Assembly (NCBI RefSeq): GCF_900114115.1
Contig: NZ_FORX01000014.1
Location: 54,267 to 118,266 of the forward strand
DNA length: 64,000 bases
Reading direction: 5' to 3'
Source: Desulfomicrobium apsheronum
GTDB taxonomy: Bacteria > Desulfobacterota > Desulfovibrionia > Desulfovibrionales > Desulfomicrobiaceae
This document shows, piece after piece, positions 63,013 to 64,000 of the stretch (positions are counted from its first letter, which is position 1; each line of letters begins with the position of its first letter). Both the position numbers and the translations under genes were made by a program. The notes under the pieces are model-generated. The model had not been told where the DNA came from and ran no database searches. It worked only from the letters and a program-made list of their open reading frames with translations.

Positions 63013-64000
63013 AAAAAATGGTCCGGCTCAAACATGCCAAGGATGGATACGTCGCTCCCAGAATCTACGAAAAGACGCCGCAGGAAATGTTCAAGCCCCG
63101 CGTCGCCTCCAACTGCGAAGTGAACCGGACCCATGTTTTTCGGGTCAAGCGGCAGACCGTGGCCATTGTGGTGGTGCCGGGTGTCATGGCGTCGCGGTTG
63201 CGCAATTTGGAAGGCGAGACTGTGTGGGATCCGGACGATCTGGGGTTCATGTGGGATACATTCTTCCGCTGTGCCCCTGAGAAGCGTTACAATTTCCTCA
63301 TTGAAAACGGTCGCCAGATCATGGCCCAAGGGGACCCAAAAATACTCAAGAAGTATCCCAAAGCCGAAGAGCGAGGTTGGACCGGTCTGTCCTGGGACTT
63401 TTTCGGAAAACTGCTCGGCGGCCTGCATGACTGGAAGACGCCGCTGAAGGTATTTCTGGATTTGCCGGTTTATGCATTCGGTTTCGATTGGGTGGATTCG
63501 TCCCGAAATTCCGGCAAGGCTCTGCAGGAATTCATCATGGGCATCAAAGCGGACAAGGTCATCATCATCTCCCACTCCATGGGTGGACTGGTGACGCGGT
63601 ATGCCCTGGCCGGAGAGGGCGGGGAAGCCTTGGCCAAGAAAGTCCTGGGCGTCGTGCATGGCGCCCAACCCGTGCACGGAGCGCCGGACGCCTATCACCG
63701 GGCCATAGCGGGCACGGGAGCGGAAGGCTTGCTCGGCAGGGTTGTCAGCGAGGTTCTGGGCCCCAGCGGTCCGCACATGACCGCCATCATGCCCCACGCA
63801 CCAGGAGTTCTGCAGCTTCTGCCCAACCAGTTCTATCAAAACAACAGGGGGGAGCAAGCCTGGTTGCATATCCAGGACCTGGACGACCCGAAAAAGTTCA
63901 CCTCCTACCCGAAAAACGATCCGTATGAGGAAATCTACGCCAAAAGCCACCACAAGGACTACTGGGGCCTCATCCATGGCGAATGGTTTCAGCCGCATGC
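63009..64000 (+). CDS. LCAT-like alpha/beta-hydrolase lipase, 3' end missing
   Basis: At least 330 residues, open to the window edge. The serine-hydrolase motif is IISHSMGGLVTRYAL (nucleophile Ser, SHSMGG), and the N-terminal region VVVPGVMASRLRN, with WDPDD, is typical of lecithin:cholesterol-acyltransferase-like lipases. Several type VI secretion phospholipase effectors have this kind of domain; the coupled VgrG fragment upstream supports that view. There is no signal peptide. Active-site Asp and His would be beyond the visible part or not assignable. A downstream immunity gene may lie outside. Confidence 0.75.
   Translation, partial: MKKMVRLKHAKDGYVAPRIYEKTPQEMFKPRVASNCEVNRTHVFRVKRQTVAIVVVPGVMASRLRNLEGETVWDPDDLGFMWDTFFRCAPEKRYNFLIENGRQIMAQGDPKILKKYPKAEERGWTGLSWDFFGKLLGGLHDWKTPLKVFLDLPVYAFGFDWVDSSRNSGKALQEFIMGIKADKVIIISHSMGGLVTRYALAGEGGEALAKKVLGVVHGAQPVHGAPDAYHRAIAGTGAEGLLGRVVSEVLGPSGPHMTAIMPHAPGVLQLLPNQFYQNNRGEQAWLHIQDLDDPKKFTSYPKNDPYEEIYAKSHHKDYWGLIHGEWFQPH

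Overview
The window is a piece of bacterial chromosome, high in GC except for a few AT-rich spacers. Gene content (two-cluster ferredoxin/flavodoxin-like protein, several chemotaxis receptors, a PAS-rich hybrid kinase, a biotin operon with embedded fatty-acid-synthase-like genes, no sign of a eukaryote or phage) fits a Desulfovibrionales-type deltaproteobacterium, perhaps Desulfomicrobium-like. That placement is inference from gene content only.

Layout. (1) 1-9651 is a restriction/defence island read rightwards with mostly ATGA-type overlaps: hsdS (cut by the window edge), a DUF1016/YhcG nuclease, hsdR, a YgjP-like M48 metallopeptidase, mcrB and mcrC. (2) 9648-14085 is a decayed accessory zone: an hsdM stump, an internally deleted GxxExxR gene, dinD, an ADP-ribosylglycohydrolase-like gene, a fic stump, a secreted TPR protein and a very AT-rich spacer. 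(3) 14086-28507 is mostly core metabolism and transport: aspartate kinase, the yejABEF peptide importer, ktrBA potassium uptake, a thioesterase, an SF2 helicase, a kinase-like phosphotransferase and uraA. (4) 28658-34412 is one leftward operon of eight overlapping genes: bioB, two half-site hotdog dehydratase-like proteins, an SDR reductase, an ACP, a ketosynthase, bioF and bioD. It looks like a dedicated pimeloyl-thioester-to-biotin line. (5) 34538-47820 is housekeeping: mgtE, a CBS protein, pcm, an Mrp ATPase, a lytic transglycosylase, pgsA, pilT/pilU with three small followers, fbp, tsaD, trxA and bamD. (6) 47921-61766 is mixed: EFR1-type ferredoxin, a broken chemotaxis receptor, a soluble aldose dehydrogenase, gph, a D-serine dehydratase/D-threonine aldolase-like enzyme, an intact chemotaxis receptor, a PfpI protein, two small secreted proteins, a DapB-like reductase, and a hybrid histidine kinase with an N-terminal XRE-type helix-turn-helix. 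(7) After an AT-rich spacer, 62608-64000 holds a VgrG N-terminal fragment translationally coupled to an LCAT-like lipase that runs off the window, probably a type VI secretion cargo pair.

The observations most worth checking are the complementary catalytic half-sites of the two hotdog proteins in the biotin operon, the VgrG-fragment/lipase pair, the composite defence island with its inverted second-locus remnants, and a ~150-bp dispersed repeat found twice, both times between convergent genes. No tRNA, rRNA, CRISPR array or intact insertion sequence was seen.
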